DNA of 62,250 nucleotides from Desulfosporosinus metallidurans (GCF_001936615.1 NZ_MLBF01000023.1:1-62250), one strand, 5' to 3'. Positions 33,452-42,385 are shown, counted from the stretch's first letter. The notes: generated by a model from the sequence alone, not told the origin. Program-made: numbers and translations.

Positions 33452-33841
33452 TTACTTTTCATTGATATGCTCTAATCCTTGGCTATAAAGTCTTAACACA
33501 TGGTCGTCATCTAAAGAATAATAAACCATTTTGCCTTCGCGACGGTACTTAACTAAGTTACTATTCCGCAGAACTCGAAGCTGATGAGAGATTGCCGATT
33601 GGCTCATATCTAACAGTTCCGCTAAGTCACAGACGCAGAACTCGGCTTTGGATAGGGCATCCATAATTCGGATTCTTGTCGAATCCCCCAGGGTTTTGAA
33701 GAGATCGGCGAGATGATTGGCTTGAGCAGAAGTTATAATCTGATTGACGTAAGTTCTGATTAGATCAGAGTGAACACATTGCACTTCGCAAACTGGGTTT
33801 TGCTCTATGTCTTTAGGATTTTCTACTTCCATAAGTTCCAC
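33452..33841 (-). CDS. cadC: CadC-type ArsR-family metal repressor 2
   Basis: A 129-residue repressor with the same AEFCVCDLAELLD metal site and N-terminal Cys pair (VCEVQCVH) as repressor 1, and a recognition helix SQSAISHQLRVLRNS. It is followed by ATPase 3. The upstream operator ATATGAA-N6-TTCATAT overlaps its promoter, so it is autoregulated. It is about as close to repressor 1 as the two ATPases are to each other, in line with cassette duplication. Confidence 0.92.
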   Translation of the reverse strand: MELMEVENPKDIEQNPVCEVQCVHSDLIRTYVNQIITSAQANHLADLFKTLGDSTRIRIMDALSKAEFCVCDLAELLDMSQSAISHQLRVLRNSNLVKYRREGKMVYYSLDDDHVLRLYSQGLEHINEK

Positions 33842-33852
33842 CTCAATTTTAT

Positions 33853-33903
33853 ATATGAATATTTGTTCATATGTAGTATATCAAATAAGATTATTCTTGA
33901 CAA
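33853..33903 (-). promoter_or_regulatory. CadC-type promoter/operator of the second cad operon
   Basis: Operator ATATGAA-TATTTG-TTCATAT (33853-33872) follows the minus-strand promoter TTGTCA (33898-33903), 17 bp, TATACT (33875-33880). It matches the site at 26622-26672. Confidence 0.8.
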
Positions 33904-34099
33904 CATTTTTTCCTTCTCCAACTTTAAGATTTGCATAAAGGAATAAAGGTTAAATATTTCTTTTTTATGTAATGCTTGTTAATGCTTGAACTTTTTCTCC
34001 ATCCAAGATACGAAAACCGTATAAAATGTCGATTCAAACTGACACTATATCTATGCATAAATAGGAAATCTTCTAAAGAAAAAACTAACAGCAAATAAA

Positions 34100-34149
34100 A
34101 GCCCCCCGGCGCACAAACACAATCACGTTTGTGCCGCACCGGTGGGGCT
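34100..34149. other. Long interrupted hairpin in the nhaC leader
   Basis: An outer stem AGCCCC/GGGGCT, a CCGG/CCGG step and an inner 8-bp stem GCACAAAC/GTTTGTGC give about 18 bp. It ends just before the nhaC ribosome-binding site. A T-rich tail (CTTTTATTT) follows on the minus strand only, so it may be a terminator facing left or a leader structure controlling nhaC translation. It is the only notable structure in the 33904-34163 gap. Confidence 0.5.
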
Positions 34150-34163
34150 AAATGGAGGTTAAA

Positions 34164-35585
34164 ATGAATGGAAATTGGTTATCAATTATTCCTGCCTTAA
34201 TAACGTTAGGAACCGCTATCCTAACTAAACGGATCATCCCTTCTCTTTCACTTGGGCTCATAGCCGGAGGAATCCTGGTTACGGGCAACCTATTTTCAGG
34301 TATATTCAAAACATCCGACTACATCATAGCAGCATTTTCAAGCCCTGAAAACGCTTACATCATCTTGTTTCTCTTTTTATTAGGTGCACTTACTGAAATC
34401 TTTAAAGTTGCAGGCGGGATTAAAGGTTTTTCTTCTCTGGCAAGTCGTTGGGTGAAAAATGAGAGAGGTGCCCTCCTCTCCGTCTGGGCTGTTACCCCTG
34501 TTACTTTTTTGGACTGTTGTTTCCACGTCATCGCAACAGGAACCGTCTCTAATCCTCTGATTGAAAAAGCTAACGGGTCCAAAGAAAAGCTTGCTTTAGT
34601 AATTAACGTGACTTCCTCTCAACTCATTGTTTTAATCCCCGTAGCAACCACCTATGTCGGTTATATTCTTGGCGTTATTGCCTCAGCCATAAAAAAGGCC
34701 GGAATATCTGGCTCACCCTATACACTCTATCTTAAAAGTATTCCATATAACTTTTTTTCCATAGGCATGATTATCATCAGTTTTTTAATAATCTTCCTTG
34801 GGCTTGGATTTGGTCGCTGGCGCTTCAAAGGAGATGGAAAATTAGCGGACGGAGTTCATAATAGTCATGAAGCCCACGAAGAATCAGAATTTGAGCAGAA
34901 GTTTCCCCCGAGAGCAAGCAATCTCTTCATCCCTTTAGTCCTTTTAATCAGCCTGATTATTTTTCTTTTTTGGTACACCGGACAAGGCAAAGGAAGAAGC
35001 TTCCTCGAAGCGCTTATAAACGCCCAAGTTGAAAAATCTATTTTTATCGCAACTTTGGTAACGCTTCTTTTGACGACTCTTTTATATGTCCTGCAAAAAG
35101 TTCCGCTGTCTGAGATCGAAAGTTTCTTTTTAGCCGGTGGAACAGAACTCCTTCCTCCAATCGTCATTCTCATTTTGAGTTGGTCTCTATCCAGTGCTAC
35201 TCAAGATTTGGGATTTATTGAATTTATCTCACGTACAGTAGGAACAACAGTCCCAAAACTCTTCATCCCGGCGATTGTATTTCTTGTCGGCACTTTTACT
35301 TCTTACTTCATTGGATCCTCGTGGGCTACATGGTCTTTAATCATGCCGATTGGTCTACAACTGGCCATAAGCTCCGGGGCAAATATTCCTCTCATTGTAG
35401 GTGCAGTGTTAGCCGGAGGTTCTGTAGGAGACAACGTCTCCCCTCTTGGCGAGACCCCGGTTTTAACAGCTTCTGTTACTGAAGTGAGCATTATCGATCA
35501 CGTTCAGACCACTTTACCTTATGCTTTAGTGGTAATCGGACTTTCGACTATACTTTTTATAGTTACTCAAGCTTTGTTAGGATAA
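34164..35585 (+). CDS. nhaC: NhaC-family Na+/H+ antiporter
   Basis: A protein of about 473 residues and 11-12 helices from the ATG at 34164 (GGAGG five bases upstream; an in-frame ATG at 34152 overlaps it). The family features SWATWSLIMPIGLQL, GSVGDNVSPLGETPVLTA and TPVTFLDCCFHVIATGTVSN are present. It exchanges Na+ or an organic cation/anion pair for protons at the membrane. It is the first plus-strand gene after the metal block, with a structured leader upstream. Confidence 0.85.
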   Translation: MNGNWLSIIPALITLGTAILTKRIIPSLSLGLIAGGILVTGNLFSGIFKTSDYIIAAFSSPENAYIILFLFLLGALTEIFKVAGGIKGFSSLASRWVKNERGALLSVWAVTPVTFLDCCFHVIATGTVSNPLIEKANGSKEKLALVINVTSSQLIVLIPVATTYVGYILGVIASAIKKAGISGSPYTLYLKSIPYNFFSIGMIIISFLIIFLGLGFGRWRFKGDGKLADGVHNSHEAHEESEFEQKFPPRASNLFIPLVLLISLIIFLFWYTGQGKGRSFLEALINAQVEKSIFIATLVTLLLTTLLYVLQKVPLSEIESFFLAGGTELLPPIVILILSWSLSSATQDLGFIEFISRTVGTTVPKLFIPAIVFLVGTFTSYFIGSSWATWSLIMPIGLQLAISSGANIPLIVGAVLAGGSVGDNVSPLGETPVLTASVTEVSIIDHVQTTLPYALVVIGLSTILFIVTQALLG

Positions 35586-35654
35586 TATAGCCAAAGTACG
35601 GATAACTCACGGTAACAAGGAATTGTTACCTATCAATGTGGATGGGGATGGTCT

Positions 35655-35981
35655 TCAATGGCGTGGTGCCCACAACATTATCGACACACCAACTAAACAA
35701 ATAGCAGTTCCTATCCAATCGTATGTATCAGGTACTTTCTTATCAATTCCCCAGCCCCATAAGACTGCAAGAAAAACGAAAACTCCTCCATAGGCTGCAT
35801 AAACTCTGCCAAAGTTCGGGAATTTCTGCAAGGTGGGTATGACGCCGTAAAGAATGAGGATTAGTCCTCCTAGAATCCCATACCAAAATGGCTTTGCTTC
35901 CCTCAGCCAAAGCCAGATTAAGTAACCTCCCCCTATTTCGGCTAAACCAGCGAGAATAAATAGTATAATTGCGTTAAACAC
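35655..35981 (-). CDS. ynfA: YnfA/UPF0060-family small membrane protein
   Basis: A 108-residue protein with four helices. The hallmark blocks are [20 protein letters not shown], then [12 protein letters not shown] and a [12 protein letters not shown] end. The family is SMR-like in size and of uncertain function. It begins 3 bp after the stop of the CopZ-N-like Cys-rich gene, so the two are one transcript, perhaps for metal or thiol stress. Confidence 0.9.
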   Translation of the reverse strand: MFNAIILFILAGLAEIGGGYLIWLWLREAKPFWYGILGGLILILYGVIPTLQKFPNFGRVYAAYGGVFVFLAVLWGWGIDKKVPDTYDWIGTAICLVGVSIMLWAPRH

Positions 35982-35984
35982 GAA

Positions 35985-36455
35985 TTAACCCTCCTTAGTA
36001 ATTGACTCTAAAAGGCGTTTTATGTTACCGATGCAACAAGAACCCTCTGGGTTATTTACCTCACAGCCACAACGACCTGCCTTTGTATGTACGATTATCT
36101 CCTCTAAGGCAGTAGTTCTGCCCGTTTCCTCAAATTCTTGTATCACTCTTTTCTTAGTCCATCCGAAACAGTAACAAACTGGGCAGTCTTCGTCATCACT
36201 TTTTGTGTATACTTCAACTTTCATGTCTTTCGTTTCAAATACATCCTGTTTTTCGCTAAAATAAACAACGGAACATGCTTTGTTGGTACACATTTTGTAA
36301 GAAACTGAAGGTTCTAGTTTGGCTAATGCACTTGGCACTAACAGGCTTTTTAAAGTAATTATTTTCATCGGTCTGCCCTTATCGCCGCACTCCGGGCAAC
36401 TATACCCAAAGTCAAATTTTATTGGTTCAATTTGAATAGCACAACAGCCCTCCAT
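35985..36455 (-). CDS. CopZ-N-like Cys-rich (2Fe-2S and Zn) protein
   Basis: A 156-residue protein with many cysteines: SCPECGDKG, KMCTNKACSVVYFS, DCPVCYCFGWTK, AGRCGCEVNNPEGSCC. This is the N-terminal domain known from Archaeoglobus CopZ, which holds a 2Fe-2S cluster and zinc and can reduce Cu(II). The usual C-terminal heavy-metal-associated domain is missing, so it is a stand-alone form. It lies upstream of ynfA in a two-gene unit. A copper or metal-reducing chaperone role is likely but not proven. Confidence 0.82.
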   Translation of the reverse strand: MEGCCAIQIEPIKFDFGYSCPECGDKGRPMKIITLKSLLVPSALAKLEPSVSYKMCTNKACSVVYFSEKQDVFETKDMKVEVYTKSDDEDCPVCYCFGWTKKRVIQEFEETGRTTALEEIIVHTKAGRCGCEVNNPEGSCCIGNIKRLLESITKEG

Positions 36456-36464
36456 TTTTTCTCA

Positions 36465-36724
36465 CCATCTTCCCAAATAATTGTATTTATTATATCACAT
36501 CTGGTAGGCGTGAGTTTTAGAGCCTCATTAGAATAATAACCTACGGCTCCACATGCCGGTTCCAGGCAAACATATTACCCAAAAAATAAATTTACAATGA
36601 AGTAACGCCAACGTGCCCGGACCCTGCACAATGTCGTAAAGTGTCTCGACAGAAAACACAGCGAGACTGTTAAAATGTCGGTTTTGAAAACTCTTGACAA
36701 ATTGACGGCTAGCCGTATAGAGCG
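36465..36724. other. Intergenic stretch with possible IS-end remnant
   Basis: No gene is seen. The bases GTCGTAAAGTGTCTCGACAG near 36631-36650 and AATGTCGG near 36674 resemble the ends of IS21-like elements from memory, but no transposase remains. Confidence 0.2.
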
Positions 36725-36758
36725 AAAAACCCTCGGGCTAAATGTTTACCCGAGGGTT
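36725..36758 (-). terminator. Terminator of the glycosyltransferase gene
   Basis: A 10-bp stem AACCCTCGGG (36728-36737) / CCCGAGGGTT (36749-36758) is followed by T5 on the minus strand, just after the stop. Confidence 0.85.
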
Positions 36759-36761
36759 AAC

Positions 36762-37571
36762 TTATAAATACTGTTGAAAACTTTGATAGAAGGCACCCAG
36801 TTCACCCTTATAGTTATCCTTCCATGGCTTATTCTTTCCGCAATAGTGAATAATCACTGTGTTTCGACGAATCCAATCTAAATCTATTTTACATTCCCTG
36901 TTTTTAGGGTGGAGGTTATGGATAATAAAATAACGTTCACTAAGATTGTAGACCTTAGGATCAACGATAATTGTTCGGCCACCGTACAGACCATTAATAA
37001 CATCTTGGTCTGGGAAAATCAAACGATTCTTATACTCTTGAATATAATCAAAGACCTCGTCAATATTTTGCTGCTCCCGCAGCAGGGACAAATTCAGCAT
37101 CATGACACCTGAGTTCACATATGTGCTGTTCTTTGGCATTTTGAGACGAACCCTATTGAGCCTTTCGAGAGGTTCATAAACATCAGTCGCAGCGGCAAAA
37201 AGATTTTCCTGAAAATCAATGTTATAAAGTTCATTAAGAGAATTGATTGCCACTACGTCGGGATCGAGATATAGAATGCGATCCAGTTTCTTAGGTAGAA
37301 ACTGGGCAGCGAAGATACGGTAGTACATTTCTTTGGGATATCGCCTGGTAATCGGCGCATCACTGAGCAAATCATTTGGTATTTTAATTTCCGCAATTGT
37401 ACAGTTTAAGGTATCTACGTGTTGGTTAATAAACTCAAAATCCCGACCGGTCATTGAGGTATGGGCGATATAAACGATGAAGTGTATCCCTGGGTTCGAC
37501 TGTATTAAGGATGTAAGCATAACTGCCAACTGTTTTAAGTAGTTAGAATTTAAGGTCACGAGAACATTCAT
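36762..37571 (-). CDS. Glycosyltransferase family 8
   Basis: A 269-residue cytoplasmic transferase. The start MNVLVTLNSNYLKQLAVMLT, the DxD-type YLDPDVVAINSL, and NSGVMMLNLSLLRE and PDQDVINGLYGGR are GT8 hallmarks (galactosyl- or glucosyltransferase of cell-surface glycans or lipids). It sits next to the DedA/PAP2 block on the same strand, but with its own terminator. The acceptor is unknown. Confidence 0.88.
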   Translation of the reverse strand: MNVLVTLNSNYLKQLAVMLTSLIQSNPGIHFIVYIAHTSMTGRDFEFINQHVDTLNCTIAEIKIPNDLLSDAPITRRYPKEMYYRIFAAQFLPKKLDRILYLDPDVVAINSLNELYNIDFQENLFAAATDVYEPLERLNRVRLKMPKNSTYVNSGVMMLNLSLLREQQNIDEVFDYIQEYKNRLIFPDQDVINGLYGGRTIIVDPKVYNLSERYFIIHNLHPKNRECKIDLDWIRRNTVIIHYCGKNKPWKDNYKGELGAFYQSFQQYL

Positions 37572-37707
37572 CTGCTGCCCTCCCCGTAGTGTTAAAAAAT
37601 CCCCATAACTTTTCCTCCGATAATTGTCTCCATTCTAATACAGTAATTATGCATTTTCAGATAATAGTTTGTTCCACTTAAAAGCACGTCAGTATAAACG
37701 ATTGAGA

Positions 37708-38982
37708 TTATTCATTGGAATATTGACCAAATTCGTATACAAAAAGACACATTAAAGCCAAAAGTCCACTCACTGTCAAGCTCATAACCATGGTGCTCGG
37801 GGGATGAATTCGCAGATAAACCGGGCTTAAAGCTAAGAAAAGCAAGAGGAAAAAGTCGGCAATGACAATTAGAAGTTGAGTAATCCAAGTTCTGTGTCGC
37901 CCCAAAAGATAACCAAGCACAGCGTAAAAGGCTAGAGCCGCGAGGAGAAATCCCTGGCTTGGGGCCTGAAATGGTGTGAGATTTTCAAAAATACTTAAGC
38001 TATAGCCTTTAAAAATGAAACGAAACAGGTAATCGATGAGAGTACCACCAACCCAAGCAAGGGCCAGAGGAAGTACATGTGTCCAGTGTTTTGTCGAGAG
38101 CCGGAGTATCACCACAGCGATTACAAAAACAACCAGAATAAACAGTTGAGTCCCTATGGCATTAATCTTTTGCATTAGCAAAACAAGGAAAAGAGGTGTA
38201 GAACCTGCTAACCAATCAACCACAAGGCCGTCAAATTGGCCAACTTCCTGGGCCACAAAATCTTGGATTAAGCCCATTAAGACAATAAACAGTGTCAAAA
38301 AGAGCAACCCGGCAACAGTCACGAAAAGACGCCGCTTGCCCAGGGACATGTAGCGTTCTGGCAATCGCTGCAATTGACTATACAGCCAAGGCCCCAATCG
38401 TTCATGATTTTTATAGAATAGATAGATAGCCAGAAGCAGTACTGCTGCCGTTACTCCCAAAATCAAGGCATACCGGTGAATGATTGGGAGAATAGCTTCC
38501 CAACGGCTCCCTAATAACCGTCCTAGAATAACCCATAGAGTAACCCATATAATTGCTCCGAGATAAGCAAAGAAGGCGAAACTTCTGTACCTTAAACGGC
38601 TCATTCCGGCAATGTAACCCGATAAGTGGCGGACTCCTGGGATGAAGTATCCAATCGTTAATAATTTCCCGCCATGCCGTTGATACCAATTAATTACTTT
38701 CCCCAGACGAGCGCTTCCCGCATGTTTTTCCAGATGGGTCAATACCTTTTGCTCGAAAAATCTTCCCAATAAATAGGCAATGGTAATCCCGCTTATGCTT
38801 CCACTTGCTGCTGCTAAGACAGCTAAAAAAGGGTTAAGTTTTCCTTCGAAAGTCATGTAACCGATGAATACCATTAAAGTCTCATCGGGAATGGGCAGTC
38901 CTAAAATGGATATTCCCAAAATTACATATAAGCCCAAATATCCATATTGGGTGACATAGGCAATAAGATGTGCTGTGGTCAT
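37708..38982 (-). CDS. DedA protein fused to a degenerate PAP2-like domain
   Basis: A 424-residue membrane protein. Residues 1 to about 195 are DedA (GLPIPDETLMVFIGYM ... GYFIPGVRHLSGYIAGMSRL). Residues about 215-420 have the helix spacing of PAP2 phosphatases, but the motifs are damaged: PSQGFL stands where PSGH is expected, and PVYLRIHPPST where SRxxxxxHxxxD is expected. So the phosphatase part is probably inactive and may bind a lipid pyrophosphate instead. It is the last gene of the operon dedA-dedA-sigma-antisigma-membrane-dedA. DedA members move undecaprenyl phosphate across the membrane in known cases. Confidence 0.85.
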   Translation of the reverse strand: MTTAHLIAYVTQYGYLGLYVILGISILGLPIPDETLMVFIGYMTFEGKLNPFLAVLAAASGSISGITIAYLLGRFFEQKVLTHLEKHAGSARLGKVINWYQRHGGKLLTIGYFIPGVRHLSGYIAGMSRLRYRSFAFFAYLGAIIWVTLWVILGRLLGSRWEAILPIIHRYALILGVTAAVLLLAIYLFYKNHERLGPWLYSQLQRLPERYMSLGKRRLFVTVAGLLFLTLFIVLMGLIQDFVAQEVGQFDGLVVDWLAGSTPLFLVLLMQKINAIGTQLFILVVFVIAVVILRLSTKHWTHVLPLALAWVGGTLIDYLFRFIFKGYSLSIFENLTPFQAPSQGFLLAALAFYAVLGYLLGRHRTWITQLLIVIADFFLLLFLALSPVYLRIHPPSTMVMSLTVSGLLALMCLFVYEFGQYSNE

Positions 38983-39004
38983 AGAATCTCCTTTCGGTCG
39001 GATG

Positions 39005-39859
39005 TTATTTAATGTTTGGCGTTCGACGCTTACGCTCTTTGAGATACATCCAGAAAGTGGTTAAGGCTACTCCTAAACCTGTGAAAGCTACACCAAGAAG
39101 AACAATTACGCCGATAAGAGGAAGATTAGAAACCGAAACCAAAAGTAGGGCTAAGATAAACCATTTGCTTAAGGCCGGATATTCCAGTAAACGTGGAGAT
39201 AGGGTTTCTTTTCCGATGTACTCCATAACTGGTAGGATTCCTAAGAAAATGGCTGCTATTCCTACAATGAAAATCAAAATAGCCAAGGGAATACCAACTA
39301 CTGTCAAAGAAAGCAGAATCATTAAACCAGTTATCATCAACGATGCTGCTAGACCGATTGCAAACAGGCGTAAAAAAGAGGTCGATAGCAGATTTTCTCC
39401 TTGTTGCAAACGTTTACGCAGAACAAAACCTAAACCGGTAAGTAATACGATACCGAAAACACTGATAATTAATCTGGCCAGCCATAGACCTAAAATCATA
39501 GCTAACCCAATAAATAATTGATTAACAAACTGCGGGGTCAAACTTAAGCGGAAAACGCCGGTTTTCACGGTTACATTTGCGGGGTTAAAAACCTGCCCGC
39601 CTAAATCAATCACCAGATCAGTCTGAGCCGTCGGCTCAAGATAAACATCACCATTGATCACTAAAACGACCTCTCTGACCGATCCTGCAATATGGGCATC
39701 CGTACTCAGGGCAAAGACGGATTCCACTGAATGTCCAACCGGGACCACCAAGGGGTTCCCGCCAAATTGAGCTGATAATTCATCGGCTAGCGCTTGACCG
39801 GGGGAAAGAAGAAGCAAGGCTATGACTAAAAGTATACTAAGTTTCACCTGTGGCTTCAT
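39005..39859 (-). CDS. Membrane protein of the ECF sigma operon
   Basis: A 284-residue protein. The N-terminal signal is LSILLVIALLLLSPGQALAD. An extracellular domain of about 90 residues follows (VPVGHSVESVFALSTDAHIA ... DVYLEPTAQTDLVIDLGG, with a right-handed beta look). Five or so helices (about residues 115-275) complete it, with a short basic tail. It overlaps the anti-sigma gene by 4 bp. It may be a sensor of the envelope feeding the anti-sigma factor; that is inference. No family is recalled with certainty. Confidence 0.7.
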   Translation of the reverse strand: MKPQVKLSILLVIALLLLSPGQALADELSAQFGGNPLVVPVGHSVESVFALSTDAHIAGSVREVVLVINGDVYLEPTAQTDLVIDLGGQVFNPANVTVKTGVFRLSLTPQFVNQLFIGLAMILGLWLARLIISVFGIVLLTGLGFVLRKRLQQGENLLSTSFLRLFAIGLAASLMITGLMILLSLTVVGIPLAILIFIVGIAAIFLGILPVMEYIGKETLSPRLLEYPALSKWFILALLLVSVSNLPLIGVIVLLGVAFTGLGVALTTFWMYLKERKRRTPNIK

Positions 39860-40356
39860 AGGACCACCTCGTTAACTTCAAATTTGGTCAATAGCGTTTT
39901 AATAATATAAAGGCCCATGACCATCAGAAATAAGGATATAATTCCCATTGTCACCGTAACCCAAGGAGAAAAAAGCGTAACAAGGGTCATGAGTGAGCGC
40001 CAGAAAGCAGACCCTGTGGCATAAACTAAGTGGAACACACTGGAGAAAGTGCGCGAGAAAATGAGTAAAACTGGGCTGGCGAAAACTGCCAAGAGAATGC
40101 TTGTCAGCCATATGTCTTTAGCAGTATTATGCTGCTCCTTCTCAATAGCGGAAAAAATCCGTACCGTTAAATTAGTAGGAATTGGGATGCTGGCGATACT
40201 CAGGTTAATTTCTTTGCTTAGAGCCGCTAAGTCGTCCATAACCTTACGGCAATCAGGACAACACTGTAAATGCACTTCTATATCTCGGTATTTGTTAGCA
40301 TCCAGTTCCCCGTCAAGATATTCTGATAGCCGTTCCATACATTGCAGGCACTCCAT
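39856..40356 (-). CDS. Zinc-finger anti-sigma factor (ZAS/RsiW type)
   Basis: A 166-residue membrane anti-sigma factor. The N-terminal zinc-binding ZAS motif is MECLQCMERLSEYLDGELDA, followed by HLQCCPDCRK (HxxxCxxC). Two hydrophobic stretches follow (about residues 83-108 and 120-155). It lies 20 bp after the ECF sigma gene and overlaps the next gene by 4 bp. It would hold the sigma factor at the membrane until envelope stress triggers release. Confidence 0.88.
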   Translation of the reverse strand: MECLQCMERLSEYLDGELDANKYRDIEVHLQCCPDCRKVMDDLAALSKEINLSIASIPIPTNLTVRIFSAIEKEQHNTAKDIWLTSILLAVFASPVLLIFSRTFSSVFHLVYATGSAFWRSLMTLVTLFSPWVTVTMGIISLFLMVMGLYIIKTLLTKFEVNEVVL

Positions 40357-40376
40357 AATGGTCCCTCCTCCTTGGC

Positions 40377-40892
40377 CTAATCTGAAAGTATTGTTCTTAA
40401 ATGCATTCTAGCGGTATGGAGCCGTGATTTGACCGTTCCCAGCGGAATTTCTAAGAGTGTGGCAATTTCCTGGTAGCTATAACCTTGCCAATCATAAAGA
40501 ACAACTATTTCCCGTTCCTCCTGGCTAAGCTTACCGAGAGCTTCCCGGAGTTCAATCTGGCGATCCCAATGGTCAGGTGTAGTGGTCGAAACAGATTCAA
40601 TGTTACTGTCAGGAACGAGATCTAGTTGTTTACCTTTCATCCGGTCCAAGCAGACCGTAGTAATGACTTTTTTCAACCAAGCCGGAAACGCATGGATATC
40701 ATTAAGTCGATGGATTGATCGATAAACTTTTAAGAAGATTTCCTGAGAAGCGTCTTCTGCCTCTGACTCATTGTGAAGAAAGGCAAATGCCGTACGGTAA
40801 ACGTAACCACTATAATTCAAGACGAGTTGTGTAAAAGCCTTTTGGTCCCCCGCCTGAGCTTGCTCAATAAGTCTAAGATCTATCTCCATCAC
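40377..40892 (-). CDS. ECF-family RNA polymerase sigma factor
   Basis: A 171-residue sigma-W-like factor. Region 2 reads AFTQLVLNYSGYVYRTAFAF and EAEDASQEIFLKVYRSIHRL. Region 4 reads LSQEEREIVVLYDWQGYSYQ, then EIATLLEIPLGTVKSRLH. It is placed between two dedA genes and its anti-sigma gene. Promoters of the GAAC...CGTC type at 42289-42313 and 42361-42385, at the head of this operon and of the divergent PAP2 gene, are the likely targets, so the system is probably autoregulated. Confidence 0.92.
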   Translation of the reverse strand: MMEIDLRLIEQAQAGDQKAFTQLVLNYSGYVYRTAFAFLHNESEAEDASQEIFLKVYRSIHRLNDIHAFPAWLKKVITTVCLDRMKGKQLDLVPDSNIESVSTTTPDHWDRQIELREALGKLSQEEREIVVLYDWQGYSYQEIATLLEIPLGTVKSRLHTARMHLRTILSD

Positions 40893-40954
40893 AGCATTTG
40901 CCCCCCTCCTTTCCTTAAAAATCTTGTAATGCTTTTCCAGGTATCAACTTGTAA

Positions 40955-41566
40955 TTATTTTTTCAAGGAAGATCGGTTTTTCACGTTATGAATATAAACA
41001 AGAATGAGAACTGCACCCAAAAATATGCCCCCAGGAATAAGCAGATGCCTGATCTTCGTTACGGTACTCTCCCAGTATATACCCAAAAACATTCCCATCG
41101 TAATAAAGGTAGCGGTCCAGAGGATGGCACCCACTCCGGAGAATGTTGCATACCGCATGTAGTTTATCTTACTTATTCCCCCAAAGTAAGCTATTAAATG
41201 GCGCAAACCCGGAAAAAAGTATCCTACGACAACCATTTTACTGCCAAACCGCCTGAACCAAGCCTCTACCCCGGATAGTTTGTTTTCTGTAAGGTGCAGA
41301 TATGGGGCAATGCGGTCTAATAAAGGCTTTCCTACCCGTCTACCGATCCAATAGCTTAGATTCGTACCAATAAAACTGCCGAGAGCTGCTATAAGTAGTG
41401 TTTTGCTGAAACCCATGCGCCCAAGGCTAACTTGGAAACCGCTAAATGCCATCACAAATTCATCCGGCACAGGTAGCCCAATCATTCCCAAAGAAAGCAG
41501 CAGAAGAAGCGCAAAATACCGGTATTCAAAAACAACACGAAGCAACAGACCTTGTATATCGTCCAT
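40955..41566 (-). CDS. DedA-family membrane protein (second copy)
   Basis: A 203-residue DedA protein with GLPVPDEFVMAFSGFQVSLG, GTNLSYWIGRRVGKPLLDRI and GYFFPGLRHLIAYFGGISKI. This branch has the FPGLRH motif, as the fused protein at 37.7 kb does. It lies 62 bp upstream of the ECF sigma gene and 20 bp downstream of the third DedA copy. Family members such as UptA flip undecaprenyl phosphate. Confidence 0.92.
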   Translation of the reverse strand: MDDIQGLLLRVVFEYRYFALLLLLSLGMIGLPVPDEFVMAFSGFQVSLGRMGFSKTLLIAALGSFIGTNLSYWIGRRVGKPLLDRIAPYLHLTENKLSGVEAWFRRFGSKMVVVGYFFPGLRHLIAYFGGISKINYMRYATFSGVGAILWTATFITMGMFLGIYWESTVTKIRHLLIPGGIFLGAVLILVYIHNVKNRSSLKK

Positions 41567-41585
41567 CTTCTATACCTTTACCATA

Positions 41586-42242
41586 TTAATAACGCTTTAA
41601 TATCAAATGTTGTTTTGCTTTTAGGAAATTAAGAATTCCAGGTAAAATCGAGATGAAAATTATAGCCAGGATTACTGTGGTGAAATTGTTTCTGACTATC
41701 GGCAGGTTACCAAACAGATAACCACCAAAGAGCAAGATCGTCACCCAAGCGATTCCTCCAATGAGGTTATACGACAGGAAGCGCAGGTAAGTCATCTCCC
41801 CTATTCCGGCTACAAAAGGAGCAAACGTACGGATTACCGGAATAAACCTCGCGATAATTATCGTTTTGCCCCCATGTTTTTCATAAAACAGTTGAGTTCG
41901 CTCTAAATGTTCCTTTTTAAAAAGGCGAGTATTACTTTTGGTAAATACTTTGGGACCGACAAAATGACCAATTTGATAGTTGGCTGTATCTCCTAGGATA
42001 GCAGCGATGCCAAGCGTAATAAAGAGCAAGACTACATTTAACGAACCGCTGGCGGAGAATGCACCGGCAACAAAAAGGAGTGAGTCCCCCGGTAGAAATG
42101 GAGTAACGACCAATCCTGTTTCGAGAAAAACAAGGATAAAGAGAATTAGATATGTCCACATGCCATAACCTTGAATTACCAATTCTAAATTCTTATCTAG
42201 GTGAAGAAAAAGATCAACTAGCGTTTTAATGAAATCCATCAA
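41586..42242 (-). CDS. DedA-family membrane protein (third copy)
   Basis: A 218-residue DedA protein of the common type: TGLVVTPFLPGDSLLFVAGA and IIARFIPVIRTFAPFVAGIG, with a buried FxRxxP-like core. It is the first gene after the GAAC...CGTC promoter and heads the six-gene operon on this strand. It starts behind AAGGAGGAAATATTG (GGAGG). Confidence 0.93.
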   Translation of the reverse strand: MMDFIKTLVDLFLHLDKNLELVIQGYGMWTYLILFILVFLETGLVVTPFLPGDSLLFVAGAFSASGSLNVVLLFITLGIAAILGDTANYQIGHFVGPKVFTKSNTRLFKKEHLERTQLFYEKHGGKTIIIARFIPVIRTFAPFVAGIGEMTYLRFLSYNLIGGIAWVTILLFGGYLFGNLPIVRNNFTTVILAIIFISILPGILNFLKAKQHLILKRY

Positions 42243-42288
42243 TATTTCCTCCTTAAGGTGCTTCCATATTAAACTCTCTAAACATAAA

Positions 42289-42313
42289 GACGACGTACTT
42301 GGAGTAAAAGTTC
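42289..42313 (-). promoter_or_regulatory. ECF-type promoter of the dedA-sigma operon
   Basis: On the minus strand GAACTTTTAC (from 42313) and CGTC (42292-42289) are separated by 17 bases between GAAC and CGTC. The divergent PAP2 gene has the same 10 bases GAACTTTTAC and CGTC at the same spacing. Confidence 0.65.
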
Positions 42314-42360
42314 ATGGGTTTATAAAATATTTCCCGTTTGTTAATATTTTTTAAACGGTC

Positions 42361-42385
42361 GAACTTTTACCAACATTCTCTCGTC
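42361..42385 (+). promoter_or_regulatory. ECF-type promoter of the PAP2 gene
   Basis: GAACTTTTAC (42361-42370) and CGTC (42382-42385) have 17 bases between GAAC and CGTC. ECF promoters in Firmicutes use GAAC/CGTC-type elements, and bcrC-like genes are classic ECF targets. Confidence 0.65.

Noticed and set aside
34100..34149. nhaC leader hairpin as a sodium riboswitch
   Set aside because: A simple long hairpin without the multi-stem core of known Na+ riboswitches; kept only as an unclassified leader structure.
36631..36680. Bases resembling an IS21-like end
   Set aside because: No transposase, no terminal inverted repeat pair and no target duplication; only a faint resemblance from memory.
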